Notes: generated from the sequence alone by a model not told the origin. Numbered from the stretch's first letter, positions 1 through 12,842 are shown. The stretch: DNA of 64,000 nucleotides from Botryosphaeria dothidea (GCA_011503125.2 WWBZ02000040.1:3844001-3908000), one strand, 5' to 3'. Made by a program: numbers and translations.

Positions 1-96
1 CGCGCGTTCGAGACGCTGTACCCGCGGCTGACGACCGATCCACGCGATGAGCATTACGTGTCGCGGCGGGCGAGAGGGCAGCCGAATGGTCGATGA
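1..96 (+). CDS. possible 3' end of a gene cut by the window edge
   Basis: Frame 1 is open from the first base to TGA at 94-96 and reads as 31 residues with a balanced composition (motif FETLYPRLTTDP, then DEHYVSRR). This looks more like protein than the arginine- and alanine-rich shadow frames that follow it. I do not recognise a family and the rest of the gene lies outside the window. It may also be chance. Confidence 0.3.
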   Translation, partial: RAFETLYPRLTTDPRDEHYVSRRARGQPNGR

Positions 97-2928
97 CGGG
101 GATGTGGAGGCGGAGGGAGAGTTATCGAGACTGCTCCTAGTAGGGCAGATCCACGGTGCTGGAGCGCGACGCCGCGTTGCAAGGGAGGCCGGTTCCCTAG
201 ACAAAACCCGGGTCAACGGGCGGGCGGGCAGAGGCCGTCAGCAGAGTGTCGTGTGCCTCCAGGGCGGAATCGGTGTTGACGAAGAACAGCTGGCCGGCGG
301 AGGAGATTTCAGGACTTCAGCGAAGACTCGTCCCCCCGGCCAGCGCGACCCAGCGATTCGGGGGAGGGCCGGTCGATCGGTTTCACAGCAACTGCGAGTG
401 CCCGTTCACGGTCGGCGCGCAATTTGTCCGCAGCCAGAGAAGAGTGGTGGAACGGCGGGAATCGACCGCGCAGCCAAGGAACACCTTGCGTGTCTGGCTC
501 TGTTTCTGCTTTCGGCTCCAGCCGGCACCTGTACGTAACGACGTGTCTAGCCAGGCTCGCCGTTCGAAGGCCTTCGCTGCCGAGGACACTTTGCACTCTG
601 TGCTGCGCTGCGCTCCTCAGGCTGCTCTCCAGACTCCGCCGCGACGGAACCGGTCGTCTTGCCACTGCACATGCAGTTCCAGCCCTTTTCGCCCCACGCC
701 TAGCGCTCCCCGACGCTGGTGCTGGGCGTCCCGCACAGATGCCTCTTTGGGCATGTTACACATCCGCGCCGCCCATGGGCTCCCCGGCGCGCGTCCTGAT
801 TGGCGTTGTTGCGGCGGCATTTGGGGCATTCGCAGGCCTCGCGGGCGACGGCAGGCCCTGTGGCTTGACCGGGCGGCAGGTGTACGAGACCGGCAAGCCT
901 CACATACCTCTGACGCTGCTGCTGAGCGCTGTCTGGGCCGCGATGATGCAGCGAGCTTCATCGGCGTAGCGTGTGCTCGCGGCCAGTGACGCAAGGCCTT
1001 CGCGAAAAAAAGGGACCTCCGGTGGAGGATCAACCGGGCACTTTTCCCGCTCTGGCCGCCCGCTAATTATATCCTCACGCACCCTCAGCGGCGCGCGCTG
1101 TTCGCCCGCCGCCAGGCACAATAATATATCTGGGGGCGTGGTCCTGCCTGTGCGCGCGCTTCGATGGCCGCCGGCTGAGGCTCTGGCAAACGGAGATGAG
1201 GCGGAGGCACGAGATTGCGCATGAGCACCCACCGCGCGACTCGCGCGAATTGCGATGCGTTTGATCGCTGGCGGTCGACTGATACTGTGCCCATCGGACT
1301 TGCGGCTCTGTCGCCTCCGCAAAACGCGCCTTCGCGCACCCTCTCCCACGGCCCAGGCGGTCGGCTTGGCGGGTCTGTCAGCGCCATCACGCCGCTCGGC
1401 GGATGGAGCGGAGGCACGCTGGCCCGTGGTCCGTGGCCCTTCGACGAGTTTCACCGCACGACCGCGCTTTGCTGGCGAGGGTTGCTTCCAGAAGGCCGCC
1501 TGCCGGGCGCGTCAAGCAGGAGGTTCCACATGCTTCCAGCATTCCGCCTGGCAGGCCGGGCGTGCTATCGCAGCGCGCGGAAAGCTTGATCGGCTGCTGG
1601 CCCATCGCCCGCGGCTGCCGCCCTGCGTTGCGGGTGAGTGAAGATAGGATGTGTTTGACGTGCGGCCTGGCGACCCTTTTCGCAACTCGTATTGGCGGGT
1701 ACGCGCCCCACCGCGTGCGGGCAGGCGAGCGGTGCAAGGCTCGAGTGGCCCTCGTCACCGCCGTACGAAAGCTTAGCGCGTACGAGGCCGGCGCAGGCAG
1801 CGGGCAGCTTGACGGCGACTAGAGACGGTGAGCAGCTGGACGCAGGCGCGGAGGCGTTCGCTGGCAGCGTGCAGCTGCTGTACCGCGGGCTGCGCAGGAG
1901 AGTTGCGCGAGCGGAGCGGAGCCAGCGAACACCGGCAGGCGTCGGCGGGCAGCGAAAGTGCGGCAGCAGGGGGCGGCGGGCCTCTGCGCACGCCAGAGCA
2001 CCGGCAGGGCCGTGGCACGACGACAGCAAAAGGCGCGCCTCATGCGTTCCTGACGTTGACGCGAGACAGCCGGCGCGCTGTCGCTCGCTGCCGTGGCGGC
2101 CGTCGCAGGGCAGCTTGCGGAGGAGTAGAGCGCGCGCTGCATGGGCTGCTGCTGGGCGGGCGGGCAGACGCGACCAGGCGTGGTCGTGATGTTGCTGCTG
2201 CTGCTGGTGAGCACGGTCGGGTAGTGTGCGTGGGCGCTGGTGCGGTGCCCTCACTCGAATGGCGCTAGTCGGCCTCTCACTCACCCCTTCTGCTACCGCT
2301 TCCTAACCACGGCCGCCTCCTCACCAAAACCCACCCGCCGCCGTCCACCACGCACCGCCCTACGCCTCTCCCCCGTCTTGGATTGTCGTTGTGCTTTCTC
2401 TTGCTGCGCTCCCCACGGTTCGTGCTGTTTGCCCGCCCGAGTTCCCGCCTGTCGCCCCGTCCAATGCAGGCCTGACAAGCCAACGCTGCCTCTTCGGGGG
2501 TGCACGCTTCGCTCTCGTTGACCGATCACCCCAATCCGCCCGCCCAAGCACGGCCGGCCGCTTTGCTTTCTGTATCTGTTTTAATAGACCTTGCTCGTAC
2601 CTTTCCTTGCTGCCATTGGAGTAATCCCCGCTCGACAGTGCTCGTTGCGTTCTAGCGAAAGGGGTACGTAAACTTCACTTCAACCGCACCGCCGGCCCAC
2701 GACCGCTCGCCCTCCTGCACCGCGCCCACCCTGCCCGCCTCACGCCAGCGCTTTCCACGACCTCGCACCGCCCCTCCTGCTCGCTGTCGCGTGCGCTGCT
2801 GACCCTGAGCCCGCCCCATCCAGTCCGCTGCACAGTCGATCCTTGGCCTGCCGACCGTCCTTCCCAGGCACCGTGCCAGGAAGACAACAGTCCGCCCTGC
2901 AGCCTCCACGCCCGGCCTCTACGCTCAG
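97..2928. other. long GC-rich intergenic region and probable 5' leader
   Basis: Many open frames run through here on both strands, but all are Arg/Ala/Pro-rich, overlap each other and show no domain, so I call none. From about 2280 to 2900 the plus strand becomes strongly pyrimidine-rich (CT and CCGCC runs), as in fungal promoters and long 5' leaders. This fits the gene that starts at 2929. Confidence 0.5.
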
Positions 2929-5329
2929 ATGGCTGAGGTACTCGCGCCCATAACCCAGCCAAACTCCTCTATCACTATGCTACACTCCTCGTCCTCGGGC
3001 GACGGGCAGTCACACCATCAGTCGTCGTCGTCGTCCCGATCCCCTCAGATGCCTCGCACCCAGTACTACAACACCTCTGGTGGTGGCATAGGGTATAGAG
3101 GTTCCTCTGCGACGCCCGTCCAGACATACGCCTTCCAGCAGACGCCGCAGCTGCGCCCGGAGAATCGCTCCACCTCGGCACCCGTGAATCCCTACTCCCA
3201 GGCGCAGGCGTTCCAACCCACCCTTGCACCCACCAAGCAGGGCCACGCCACTCATCCCTCCTCCTCGTCGGGCTCGACCGCCTCCTCGTCTTCCTCCAAC
3301 CAATCCTCGACCCGCCAACGTTCTGGATCGAAAGACGACTCCGTCTTGTCTCACCAGCGAACGAAGTCGGCCGACGAATTGCGCAGACCCAACGCGACCA
3401 TGGACTCGTCAAAGCAATTGTCCGCGATTAACCTGTCGACATCGGTCCCGGATCTTACACTCACTTCGTTCGACACCCCCACAAAGGCCTCTCCAGACCG
3501 TTACCGTCGCTCCCGCAATGTTTCCGGCCCTACTAGCCCGTCACTGCCCCAGGAGTCCAAGTCCGCGGCTCCCTCGGGCTCTGGCATGGCAGGTGTCGCC
3601 CACCTGTATAAGAGCAATGCTCCCAACCCCCGCCCCGGCCACAACAGAACTTCCAGCATGGATGACAGTGCACTGCCTCGATCCAATTCGGAGCAAGCAA
3701 AGAGATACAGGCGGAGAAGTCTTGGTGGTTTTGAGGGTATTTCAACCCCAACAGCACCATCGTGGGCACCTCCCCAGCAAGCCAAATTGGGTGCACACAA
3801 GAACAACAGCGGCGAGAGTATCTCGTCCGCGAGCAATTCGACAAGACCATCTTCTGTGAGTGACACGCTTTCAGCCTTGTCTTCAGGCTTCCTTTCCGTG
3901 ATTGAGCTAACGTGTCCCAGTCCAAGCGCGACAATGCTCAAAGCGCTCCTCGACCATCTTCCCCGAAAGTGGGACAGGAGTCTCGTTCGCCAAACGTACC
4001 CGCCCGCGGATCCTCTGCGGATGCAACTAAGCGCATAGCGAATCCATCTCCCCTCTCCAAGGCCACCTCGGATGCCGAAGCCCCTGGAAGCTCTGGAAAG
4101 GCATCAGCTACCGATGCTGTTGCCGGTGCAAAGAGTCCTGCGGCGCAACAACTGGCAGCCTTGAATGACAAGGAAAAGGGTGTGAAGTCGCGACTGAGGA
4201 GAGCATTCTCTTTTGGCAGCGCCGCTGAGCTCAGGAAGGCTTCTGCTGAGAACGCCTCTACGGCGCGGATGAACCAACAGAAGGGGCAACAACAAGATGA
4301 CATTGATCCCGAAGATGCCGCAATTGCTGCAAAGCAGGAGGCTGCTGGCATTGGCAACAGCATTTACTCTGGCCAAGGGGGTGTATTCTCAGGTTCTACG
4401 GATAACTTGTCGATCTCGTCTACCGCATCATCAGCGTCGATAATGCTCCGTAAGATGGGCAAGGGCATGAAGAAGGGTGGTCGCTCGCTCAAGGGACTGT
4501 TCAGGCCAAAATCTGTCATCGGCGTCCCCGCCGCTGATTCTGCTGTAGCACCGACGGTGGGTCAGGTGTCGATGGTCACGGTGGAAGCGGAGAGAGAGAA
4601 GGTGAATGTCAACGCAAGCCCGATGGAACACTCGGGTGGCGGTACTGGATTCCCTAAGCTTGAACGCAACTCGCTCGATGTTTCTTCAGCGTCCGAGAGG
4701 CCAGCATCAGTCAATGGCACCGGCGCTGGCGTCGATTCCTCACGGAAGAGCATCATGGGTGGTGAGAGGGAGCGTGCTGAGGTCCTGGCTGCCGTCAGGA
4801 AAGGCATCCTGAAGAGTGAGTGAAAAAACACCAACATCTTGTGATTTCATATTAACAATGATCAGGGACCGGTACCGACAGCCCCTCACCTCAAGTCCGC
4901 CCAGCCGATGGAGCCCCGGGTTTCACTCACAACCATGACACCCCCAACTCCAGTGCACCAAGCACACCCGGCGATGACAACAGGGCTCTGGGAGGTGACG
5001 ACTACTTCGTCGGTGCCTCCCGTCTTGCGGCTGGTAGCTCCAGGAGCCTTCCTAATACGCCTCATGGCGGGCCGCGCAACATCAGCTTTAGCCCTCGCAT
5101 CCAATTTCACGACGCTTGGTCGAGCTCTGAGTACGACAGGCGCGGCGACATTGCAACTTGCAACCGTCTCACTCCCATGCTGGCGCAACAGATCAAGGAG
5201 GAGCTCAATACTTTCAAGATGGTATGGAATGCCACCCGATAACGAACCGAACCAGGATTGCATGTACTGACGATACTGCAGGAAATGGAAGTTCACGAGC
5301 TCTCGAAGCCTCACACACATTTCTTCTAA
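2929..5329 (+). CDS. disordered fungal protein with conserved C-terminus, possible PP1-targeting (Bni4/Afr1-like) protein
   Basis: Four exons rebuild in frame: 2929-3855, 3921-4815, 4866-5221 and 5282-5329, joined by GT-AG introns, giving 741 residues. The first 400 residues are Ser/Pro/Gln-rich and look disordered. A basic patch with RRAFSFGSAAELRKA lies near residue 400 and MLRKMGKGMKKGGRSLKGLF near 480. The last 60 residues are the most protein-like: NISFSPRIQFHDAW, then TCNRLTPMLAQQIKEEL, ending in THFF. RIQF fits the R/K-V/I-x-F docking motif for type-1 phosphatase (Glc7). From memory this tail resembles the C-termini of yeast Bni4/Afr1-type adaptors that bring Glc7 to septins and the bud neck. 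That link is inference; the gene model is well supported, and the last exon is only 16 codons. Confidence 0.8.
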
Positions 5330-8143
5330 TGACCGCATCTCCACACCGGAAACTCGGGCGTCTTTGGCGAAAACAACAACCACTTTCTTCTTTGTCTGGG
5401 GGAACTTTTCAAGCTGCATTTACGAGTGGCAATCTCCTTTTTTTCGTGTTTTCTGGGTACGATGAAAGTTCTCTCTCCTTTTTTGCGTCTGCTTTGTGTC
5501 ACTGGGTCCGTTTTCAAGCGAGGGTCTTTTTATCACTTTCCTATTTTTCTCAGTGCGTCTCTCCATAACAGCTCTCTAGCAATTCTTTGTGCGTGTATGT
5601 TGGTGCAACCGAAAGGAGCGCGGTACGTTGGTGGGCAGCAGAAAAATGGGAACTCTGAGCGGGGTTCATTACTAGACAGACATCCTGGGCAATGTCTTCT
5701 TCCTCTCTCCAGCTTCTCTTTCTCCCCACAAGCCTCTCCTTTGAAGGGTCTTCCGCCATTTTCGTTAGAGGCATTCTTTATTTTTGTCATAAGTGTTGGC
5801 GCGGGTTTGAAAGTCCTCTTCCAGTAGCGTGCGGTCGGCTCTTCCTTTTCCCTTTCTGTGTCTATTTTTCCTTTATTGGCTTTTCTTTTCGTCGACGTAT
5901 CGTGTGCACGTATGGGAAAGCGGAGGAGGCATTAGAGCAAGGGCAAGGCTGGCCACAGTGTCCTTTCTTTTCCGAGGGTATCACATTCTTGTGTTTTTCC
6001 AGTCTGCTATTCCTTTTGTCCACCACCGCTCTAATTCTCAGGCATTTGGAAATTACGGGGGAGGGAATCTGTTTTGAGAGAGAGAGCTAGCAGGAATCAA
6101 AAGCGGATTGTCAGCAATCACCCAACAAACTGTACCAACTGGCTGTTTGCTTCGTGACGATATTCATTGATCAGTCAGGCTTAGGGTGTAGGACCGTGCG
6201 TTGTTCAGGCTCTCTTGGCAAGAAGGGAGAGAGAGTTCAGTCTATGTGCGGTCATTGGGAGGCTCTGTCCTCGCAAAGGGCAATGGAGGGTCGCGCCCCT
6301 GGACGCGGCTCAACGAGGACCCAGAAACAGAGACGTAGCAGTTTTAGGTAAATCAGCGCAGGCGCCAATCGCTCATTTTTCCCGGGAGCGAATGGAATTA
6401 GACCTCGTGGCAGACTAGCCGCAGGTGCCATTTCGATTCATATGCGCAAAGCAGCAAGGGAGTTTCTGTTGCTGCGTGCTTGTTGGCAAAATTAGTGTCT
6501 CACAAGTTTCAGCATCCGCATCTCGCATCAGCAACAAGGGAAAAAGAAAAAAAAAGTGAAGACGTGCAGAGTGCATATACGCTACAGCAAGCACAAGCAA
6601 AGAGGACCGCAGGCCGGTCAGTCGGGTGGCCAGCTCAAATGACAACAGATATTGCATTCCGGGGATAAGACCCCTCAAACACCCCCGGTAAAGCCGATGA
6701 TCGGAGCGCAGAGGCTTGTCTTCCTCTTTTGACGTTCTCTCTTTTCGGGTTCATCTCCTATAAACTCACGGAGTGAGGCAAAAGCAGCGCGCGGGCCGCT
6801 GAACCACACACGGTTAGCAAATCAATGAACATCATGGTTCATCCTAATGCGATAACGGGCAGTGACGACAGCCGGGCAGGTCAATAATATCGCATGGACA
6901 TATGGAAGAGGTTGTTCATTTGGTTCGTCTTAGTTAGCGCGACGTTGTCATCAGGGGCAAGGAGGGAGAGAGAGGGGAGAGGGGAAGCCTTCCTAAAGCA
7001 ACCCTCCCCCACCCCGAAGCGTCTCTGTACGAGATAGTGCGTGGATGACCCTTTTCCCACCACCCCCCCCCCCCCCCCCCTCCATGTCCGATCCAGCCAG
7101 CCAGCCAGCATCGCGGCTGCCGCTGCCGCCCTCCGGGCCGCTTCGCTAGCCGATTTGAACGTGGGCTTGGTTGGGCAGAACGTTGGATGGCGTGTTTTAG
7201 GCGCGCGCTGCATGGTGGTGGGTGCTAGGTAGGAAGTATGGACGGCATGAGGCATGAAGCCTGACAGCTGCTTGGTCTCGAAAAGCTGTCGCGGTGGTAG
7301 CACCGGGCCGGCCGTTTCCTGGGTACCGCATGACAGGTTGGGCAGCTGATCGGCTGCTGCTTCTGGTTATGTTTTTCTTTTATTGACAGGCTGCTGCTAA
7401 GTGGTACATACTTTGCTGCCATGGATGCTGGCTTTGCGACCAGCGCTTCATCGCAAGTCGCCGGCGTACGGTGTACGAGCTTACCTATGCGACGATGCAA
7501 GAGGCTAATGCGAGCGATGGATGCAGCGAATGCAGGTGGCCAAACGCACGCTGTAGTTTCTCAGGTCGCCGCATCACATGCTGCTGGATGGAGGGCCTCA
7601 ACTGCGTGCCTCTCCAGGGTCATGGGGCGCAATGCGCCGCGATAAGGGCTGGACAGGGAGTTGCAGCTGGACAGAGAGCTGCGCGAGCCTCGTGGTCCCG
7701 CCGTGTCGCAATGGAAGCACATCCTGGACGGCATTGCAGGCGCCCCGATCAAATCGACTTTCAGAGCCCTCCTGGTGTCGTTTCCAGGGAACATTCTTTG
7801 CATCTCTGCGCCTGGCTACTGCGTGATGCGGGCACCAAACGCGCTCGCAAATTTCCAAAAAAGCATGTGCGACAGGTCGCGGCCCAGCATGCGCCGCATT
7901 GGCGCGTCAGCCATCCGCAATGGCTGAGTGCTGGGGAGAGACGGCTCTCGCGGTGCGATCAGATCGACGTTTCTGCGTCACAGGCAGGTGACGAGGTGAC
8001 GGGGAAGGGTGAGGGCCGGCCGGGGCTCGCTTGCGCGGGGCTTATGTCAGCCACAATGAATTTCGACAAGCGACTTTAGCACCACCCGCGCTGCCTGTCC
8101 GAACCTGATCCTCGACAACCTCCGACTTTCGACATCGATCAAA
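5330..8143. other. intergenic region with a poly-C tract
   Basis: No convincing gene. The first kilobase is T-rich with several TTTT runs, as expected for a 3' UTR and terminator of the gene ending at 5329. A run of 18 C lies at 7063-7080. Short open frames on both strands lack codon bias and conserved motifs. Confidence 0.5.
7063..7080. repeat. poly-C run (18 nt)
   Basis: Eighteen consecutive C on the plus strand in the intergenic region before rps25. Confidence 0.9.
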
Positions 8144-8874
8144 ATGGTACGCCGCGCCCTCCCGCTCTCAGCCTTTGTTCTCGCCATGCTGACCTCTCTC
8201 GCCACAGGCTCCCGCTGCTACTGGAGGCAAGAAGCAGAAGAAGAAGTGGTCTAAGGGCAAGGGTACGTGAACCACCGCCGTCCGCACACTCCATCCCCCG
8301 CGACATCACGAAATCGCAAAATTCCATCGCGCAAGCAATTCCAATCTCGCGAGCCGCACCGCCGTTCGTGCTCTGAACTCTCCGCCCACGCCTGCGCACC
8401 CGCACACGCGCCAAGCACGCACCTCGTCAGAGCCTCGCAGAAGAGAGCGGACTCGACCCAAAAATGAGGAGAGCCAGTGCTGACATGTTCTTCCCCGCAC
8501 TGCAGTTAAGGACAAGGCCCAGCACGCCGTTGTCCTCGACAAGACCACCAACGACAAGCTCCAGAAGGATGTTCAGTCGTACCGTCTGATCACCGTTGCC
8601 ACCCTCGTCGACAGGTTGAAGATCAACGGCTCGCTCGCCAGGAAGGCGCTTGCCGATCTCGAGGATAAGGGCCAGATCAAGAAGGTTGTTGGTCACAGCA
8701 AGCTCCAGGTCTACAGTGAGTAGCCCCCCTCAATCTTGCCATTCGCCACCCCTCCAGACGTCGTTCGCCTGGCTCGGGTCAGACGCTGGTGGGACAAGGC
8801 CGAAACTTTGGCAAAAGTCACCAAAAGACAGTTGCTGACTCGTCTTCGCAGCCCGCGCTGTCGGTTCCGAGTAA
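8144..8874 (+). CDS. rps25: 40S ribosomal protein S25
   Basis: Component of the small ribosomal subunit. Exons 8144-8146, 8208-8262, 8506-8715 and 8852-8874 join in frame to 96 residues, close to the usual 100-110 for eS25. The protein starts MAPAATGGKKQKKKWSKGK, the lysine-rich eS25 N-terminus. It continues with DKLQKDVQSYRLITVATLVDRLKI and SLARKALADLEDKGQIKKV, the family's winged-helix core. The first exon holds only the ATG codon, and intron 1 begins at the next base (GTACGC). Intron 2 is long for this window (243 nt), which is common in fungal ribosomal protein genes. The stop follows AVGSE. Identification is secure. Confidence 0.97.
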
Positions 8875-10467
8875 ATGCAGTGCCGGATGTGGACGAAAAT
8901 GGCGGCGTGATGAACGGGTTTCCTTTTGCGGTTCAGAATCCAAAGCGGGTCTTTCCATTATGAGGGCGTCTACCTATTTTCCGGGGATTTCATATCAAAC
9001 AATTCCAAACGAAAACTGGGGACAAAAAAGCAAACAACATTCGGACTTCTTTGTGAGATAGTTCGGGGCAACGAACGGACGAAAATACCAAAATGTGATG
9101 GGAATTCACGCTTGAGTTTGACAAAGGATCTTCCCCTCTTGTTACTCGTTACGCTAGGCCGCAGTGTAAATGGACCCGAGATTTTCTGCCGTCAAACAAA
9201 AAAGCATTTGACATGAATGCCTGTGACGATCTTTCATGCGTGTTGGGATCTGCCTGGCTTCTTCGACCCGTTTAGACCAGTTGAGAGAGGTTGCGCGGCC
9301 CGAGAAGGTGCGACATGTCTTGCTTGCCACTATGGTCTCATGGATATGAGGCTGCCTGAAACATATGATCTCTCCCATCTTCACAAGGTGGGCTATAAAG
9401 TTAAAAAGTGGACAACATTCAATGCCCGTCGGTACTTCAGCTGCGCAGGGCTTGTACACGTGAGTCTATTTCAACGCCACCTCCTTTCTTTAAGCAGTTC
9501 ACGTGGTCGCTATAGAGCATCTATAGTGTAGGTTTAAGACGCGATGCATGATGTCATCCTTTCAATCAGTAGAACCTCATCTTTTTCACTGCCCAGCTCG
9601 ATTTCTTTCTTGTGTTATCTCAAGAATTGATATGTCCTTTGAACTGTGCACACTCAGGTAAAACTTGAGTTGACGCTTGCAGTAGTTGTTTCGGACCCTC
9701 TGCAAGTAACATGGATGTGGGTATGCTGACAGACACAAATGAACACAAGTAGAAGCAATGATTGATACGCTGTTCTTTTAGATACTGAGCTGCTCTCATA
9801 TTCTAATTGTCACTGCTTCTTACTCCATTCTCTTCTGCTCCTTCTGGTTGTCGGGTCCTGACGTGGAGCGTCCATTACTTTATTATAAAGAGTTTATGCA
9901 TATCGTACTAAGGGTAGATGTCATTTAAGATTGTTGCCACTCGGCAGGCTTCTATTCATCACATTGAAAAATCACGTCGTTCATTGAAGTGGTAGACTCT
10001 GGCTCAAATACGCTCTCAAACTTCTCGTTCTCATACCGCCTTTTATCACTACTAATTCTCACTTCGACATTATCGTTCTGAACTTTTCAATGCATGGCTC
10101 CTAGAAAAGCTCAGATCACCTTACAATCGTTCTGCAGTGTCTCCGACTCTTCCGATCACCGTCCGAATCCAAAACCGACGAGTCTCTTCGGTCTCCCCAG
10201 CGGTATTAGACTCTATATCATCCGCATTGTATCGACACCACTGGCAGTAGCGGTGAGACAAGGGCGCCATTACGAGTTCGGTCCACTCTCGTACCCAATG
10301 TTAATCCACCGTCACGTTCTAGGGCATCAGCAGCAGAAAACTACACTCAAAAGCTCAAAATCTTGGTCATTGACATCAGGCTTCCAAATCCGTAAGAAAC
10401 GAGAAGAGAATACAATATGTTCTACAGACCTATCCAAATCTCCTCCTCTGCCATCGTCTTCACCCAC
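8875..10467. other. intergenic region between convergent genes
   Basis: AT-richer than its surroundings. It should hold the 3' ends of rps25 (plus) and the MAPR gene (minus). The plus-strand open frame at 10094-10882 largely mirrors the minus-strand exon and is not a gene. Nothing else is recognisable. Confidence 0.5.
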
Positions 10468-11587
10468 CTATTTCTTTTCCTCATCCCCCTCCTTCTTCGC
10501 CTTGCTCTTCTTCTTCTTATTCCTCCCCTTCGGCCGCAACTCCGCCGCCTTCTTACACAGCTCCCTCCGCGGCAATTTCTCCAGCCAGTCCTCCTCCCTC
10601 ACCACCCTCCCCACCGCCAGATACTCCTTCCCCGTCTCGCCGCCAAACACCCTCGCCCAGCCCTCAATGACGTCCCTGACCTTCTTCCGGGCGTCCCTCC
10701 TCTCCTTGGCGCTGCGGTTCTTGAGCTCCGCGGGCGTGAGCTTCGAGTCGACCTCCTCGTCCTCCGGCTCGGTGGTGGGGATGTACATGTCCTCGACGCC
10801 GCGCAGGTCGGGCGTCAGGTCCTCGTCGAAGCAGCCCGTCACGAAGGCGCGCGCGGCGTCGCGGCCGGCGAAGAAGTGGTAGCCGCCGCCGGGGCCGTAG
10901 CTGCGTGTCTTGCGTTAGTCGCGTTGTGTATTCAAAGTTCTTCTTTCAACCGTTGACGGAGGCGGTGCTGACGGCTGGAGGAGGGGCCCACCGATTTGGG
11001 AAAATGAATGGTTGATTTGACATGCGGGTTTCGAGACGGATTGGGATTGATGAACACTTACAAATGCCTGCCGGCGCTAACGTCGTAGATGGTACCGTTC
11101 AGCGCGAGATAGATAGGCTTCGACGGGTCGGAGCCGTCGTACGCAGAAAGCTGGTCGTCGGTCAGGAGGACGGGGCCCCTCTGTATTTCCCACGTCAGCA
11201 TTAGAACCATCCTCCCCCGATCCAGCCCTCGAACACAACATTGCAGAGGAAAACCGGCCCCTTATTCACCCCGAGACTGGCCTCGAAGCACCAATAATCA
11301 CCCCGTGAACTCCCTCCCTCAAAAAAAAGGAAAAAAAGCAAAGAGAACAAACTCACCATCCAAGCCCTCACCCCGTCCACGCGCGAGAACCACGGCCGCC
11401 ACCCCCACAGCACCGACTCGCCCGTGATGTACCAGCTCAGCGCGAAGTTGAGCAACAGCAGCCCGCCCAGCACGCGCAGCACGTCCAGCACCGTCACCTT
11501 TCCGATGTCCTCGGCTTCCGGGGACGAGCTGCGCGCCTTCTTCCTGCCCTCGTCCGCTGCTCGCGCCGCGGGCTTCGTGTCTGCCAT
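10468..11587 (-). CDS. membrane-anchored MAPR / cytochrome b5-like heme-binding protein
   Basis: Membrane-associated progesterone receptor (MAPR) family members bind heme through a cytochrome b5-like fold and support cytochrome P450 and sterol metabolism at the ER. Minus-strand exons 11587-11357, 11180-11062 and 10900-10468 join in frame to 260 residues. A single hydrophobic segment at about residues 30-55 (VLDVLRVLGGLLLLNFALSWYI) should anchor the protein. The b5-like domain follows from about residue 78: GPVLLTDDQLSAYDG, IYLALNGTIYDVS and YGPGGGYHFFAGRDAARAF. The last two are typical MAPR heme-pocket blocks. Beyond the core is a charged tail of about 90 residues ending in a Lys-rich stretch (KKKKSKAKK), absent from short relatives such as yeast Dap1. 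gtr2 lies upstream on the same strand. Confidence 0.9.
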
Positions 11588-12842
11588 TGTGGTGTGCGTT
11601 TCCTCTCAAAGCTGTCCTCTTGTGGCCGGTCTTTGTTTCTCGGGGGCGTGTGTGTATGGAGGCGCGGGCGTTCGAGCCCTCGTGGCTGTGTCGGTCGAGA
11701 GCGGCAGGCTAGGGTGTGTGCGTGTGTTTGAGTTGTTCGTGTCGGGAGGCCCGGGTGATGCGTGCGTGCGTGAGGGGAGCGTCGTCAGCTCTGACGAGCG
11801 CACAGCGCCTCAATGGCCTGTGGTTCTCTCAAGCCTCAAAGAGCTGGGCAGTCGCCGGGGGTAGGCGTTGCGAAGTGTCGAGCTTCACAGGGAAAGCGGG
11901 AGATCCGAAAGCTAAACGTCTCGTGGACAAGAGTCAGGGCCCAGGAGAAACAAAATTAGAATGAAGTGGACAGGAAGGCTGCAAAGAGTAACAAAAACAA
12001 CAAAAGAGGACACGCGCGCGCGATCTCACGAGCTCCGCCACGTCCTCGTTTCACGGGATGAATGACGGAGACCCGTCGTCTCTCCACTGCCCGCGACGTT
12101 AACCACTTGTTATCTCCGAGACGAACGAAGCGAGACTGACTCGCGCACAAAGATTATCTAATTGCCGCCCTCCAATTGGCGAGAAGAAGACGGCTCGTAT
12201 CAACAGCTCCCACCTGTCGCGTCTTGCTGCAAGCCACAAAACCCCCCTCTGAACCATGGTAATGGGTTTCTCTTCTCCCCGACCATCGTGACCTTGTCGA
12301 TCTGCCGCAGCCCCCCATCGAAGGTTTTATCGTTTCAACGTCATCTCGTCTCGAAACTCAAACGTCGCGTCTGCACTGCCGCGAGCCTTGGCGGGAAGCA
12401 ACTCCCCATCTCATCATCATTCAGGGAGGAGTTGTACTTTTATTCTACAGCTCGGTATTTCAACGCATCTAACCCAAAGAGACTGATATCACAAGTGTTG
12501 TTCGAGTACACATCTGAGAAGATCTTCCCAGATACACAAACCTTCTGCATCCCACATCTCTCACCCACCCAGACACCTCGACACATGAAAATCGTACACT
12601 TCGTCATTTCAAACCTGTCCACCCATGATCTGCGTGATTTGTGCAGTGCATTTGCGCACGTTCGCCTTGCCAATGATCTATGCTGCCTCCCAAACTTTTT
12701 TCAGAATTGGTATTTTGAAATTAGCACAACATCCACCATTTCTTTTTTTTTTCCACAATCCCCCTAACTCCAATTATTGTCACATCACATGTTTCCAGAA
12801 CCTTGAAATGCAATCCCAGAGAGTTTGCGGTGCTGAAATTCT
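11588..12842. other. intergenic region between two minus-strand genes
   Basis: Promoter side of the MAPR gene (near 11588) and 3' side of gtr2 (near 12842). The open frame at 12162-12767 on the plus strand has no domain, and its composition resembles its noncoding flanks. No regulatory motif is clear enough to name. Confidence 0.45.

Noticed and set aside
1565..2284. 239-residue open frame on the minus strand near the left edge
   Set aside because: Composition follows the local GC content, six frames are all open here, and no motif or splice pattern supports it.
10094..10882. 262-residue open frame on the plus strand
   Set aside because: It overlaps the MAPR exon on the opposite strand and is Ser/Pro/Phe-rich with no domain.
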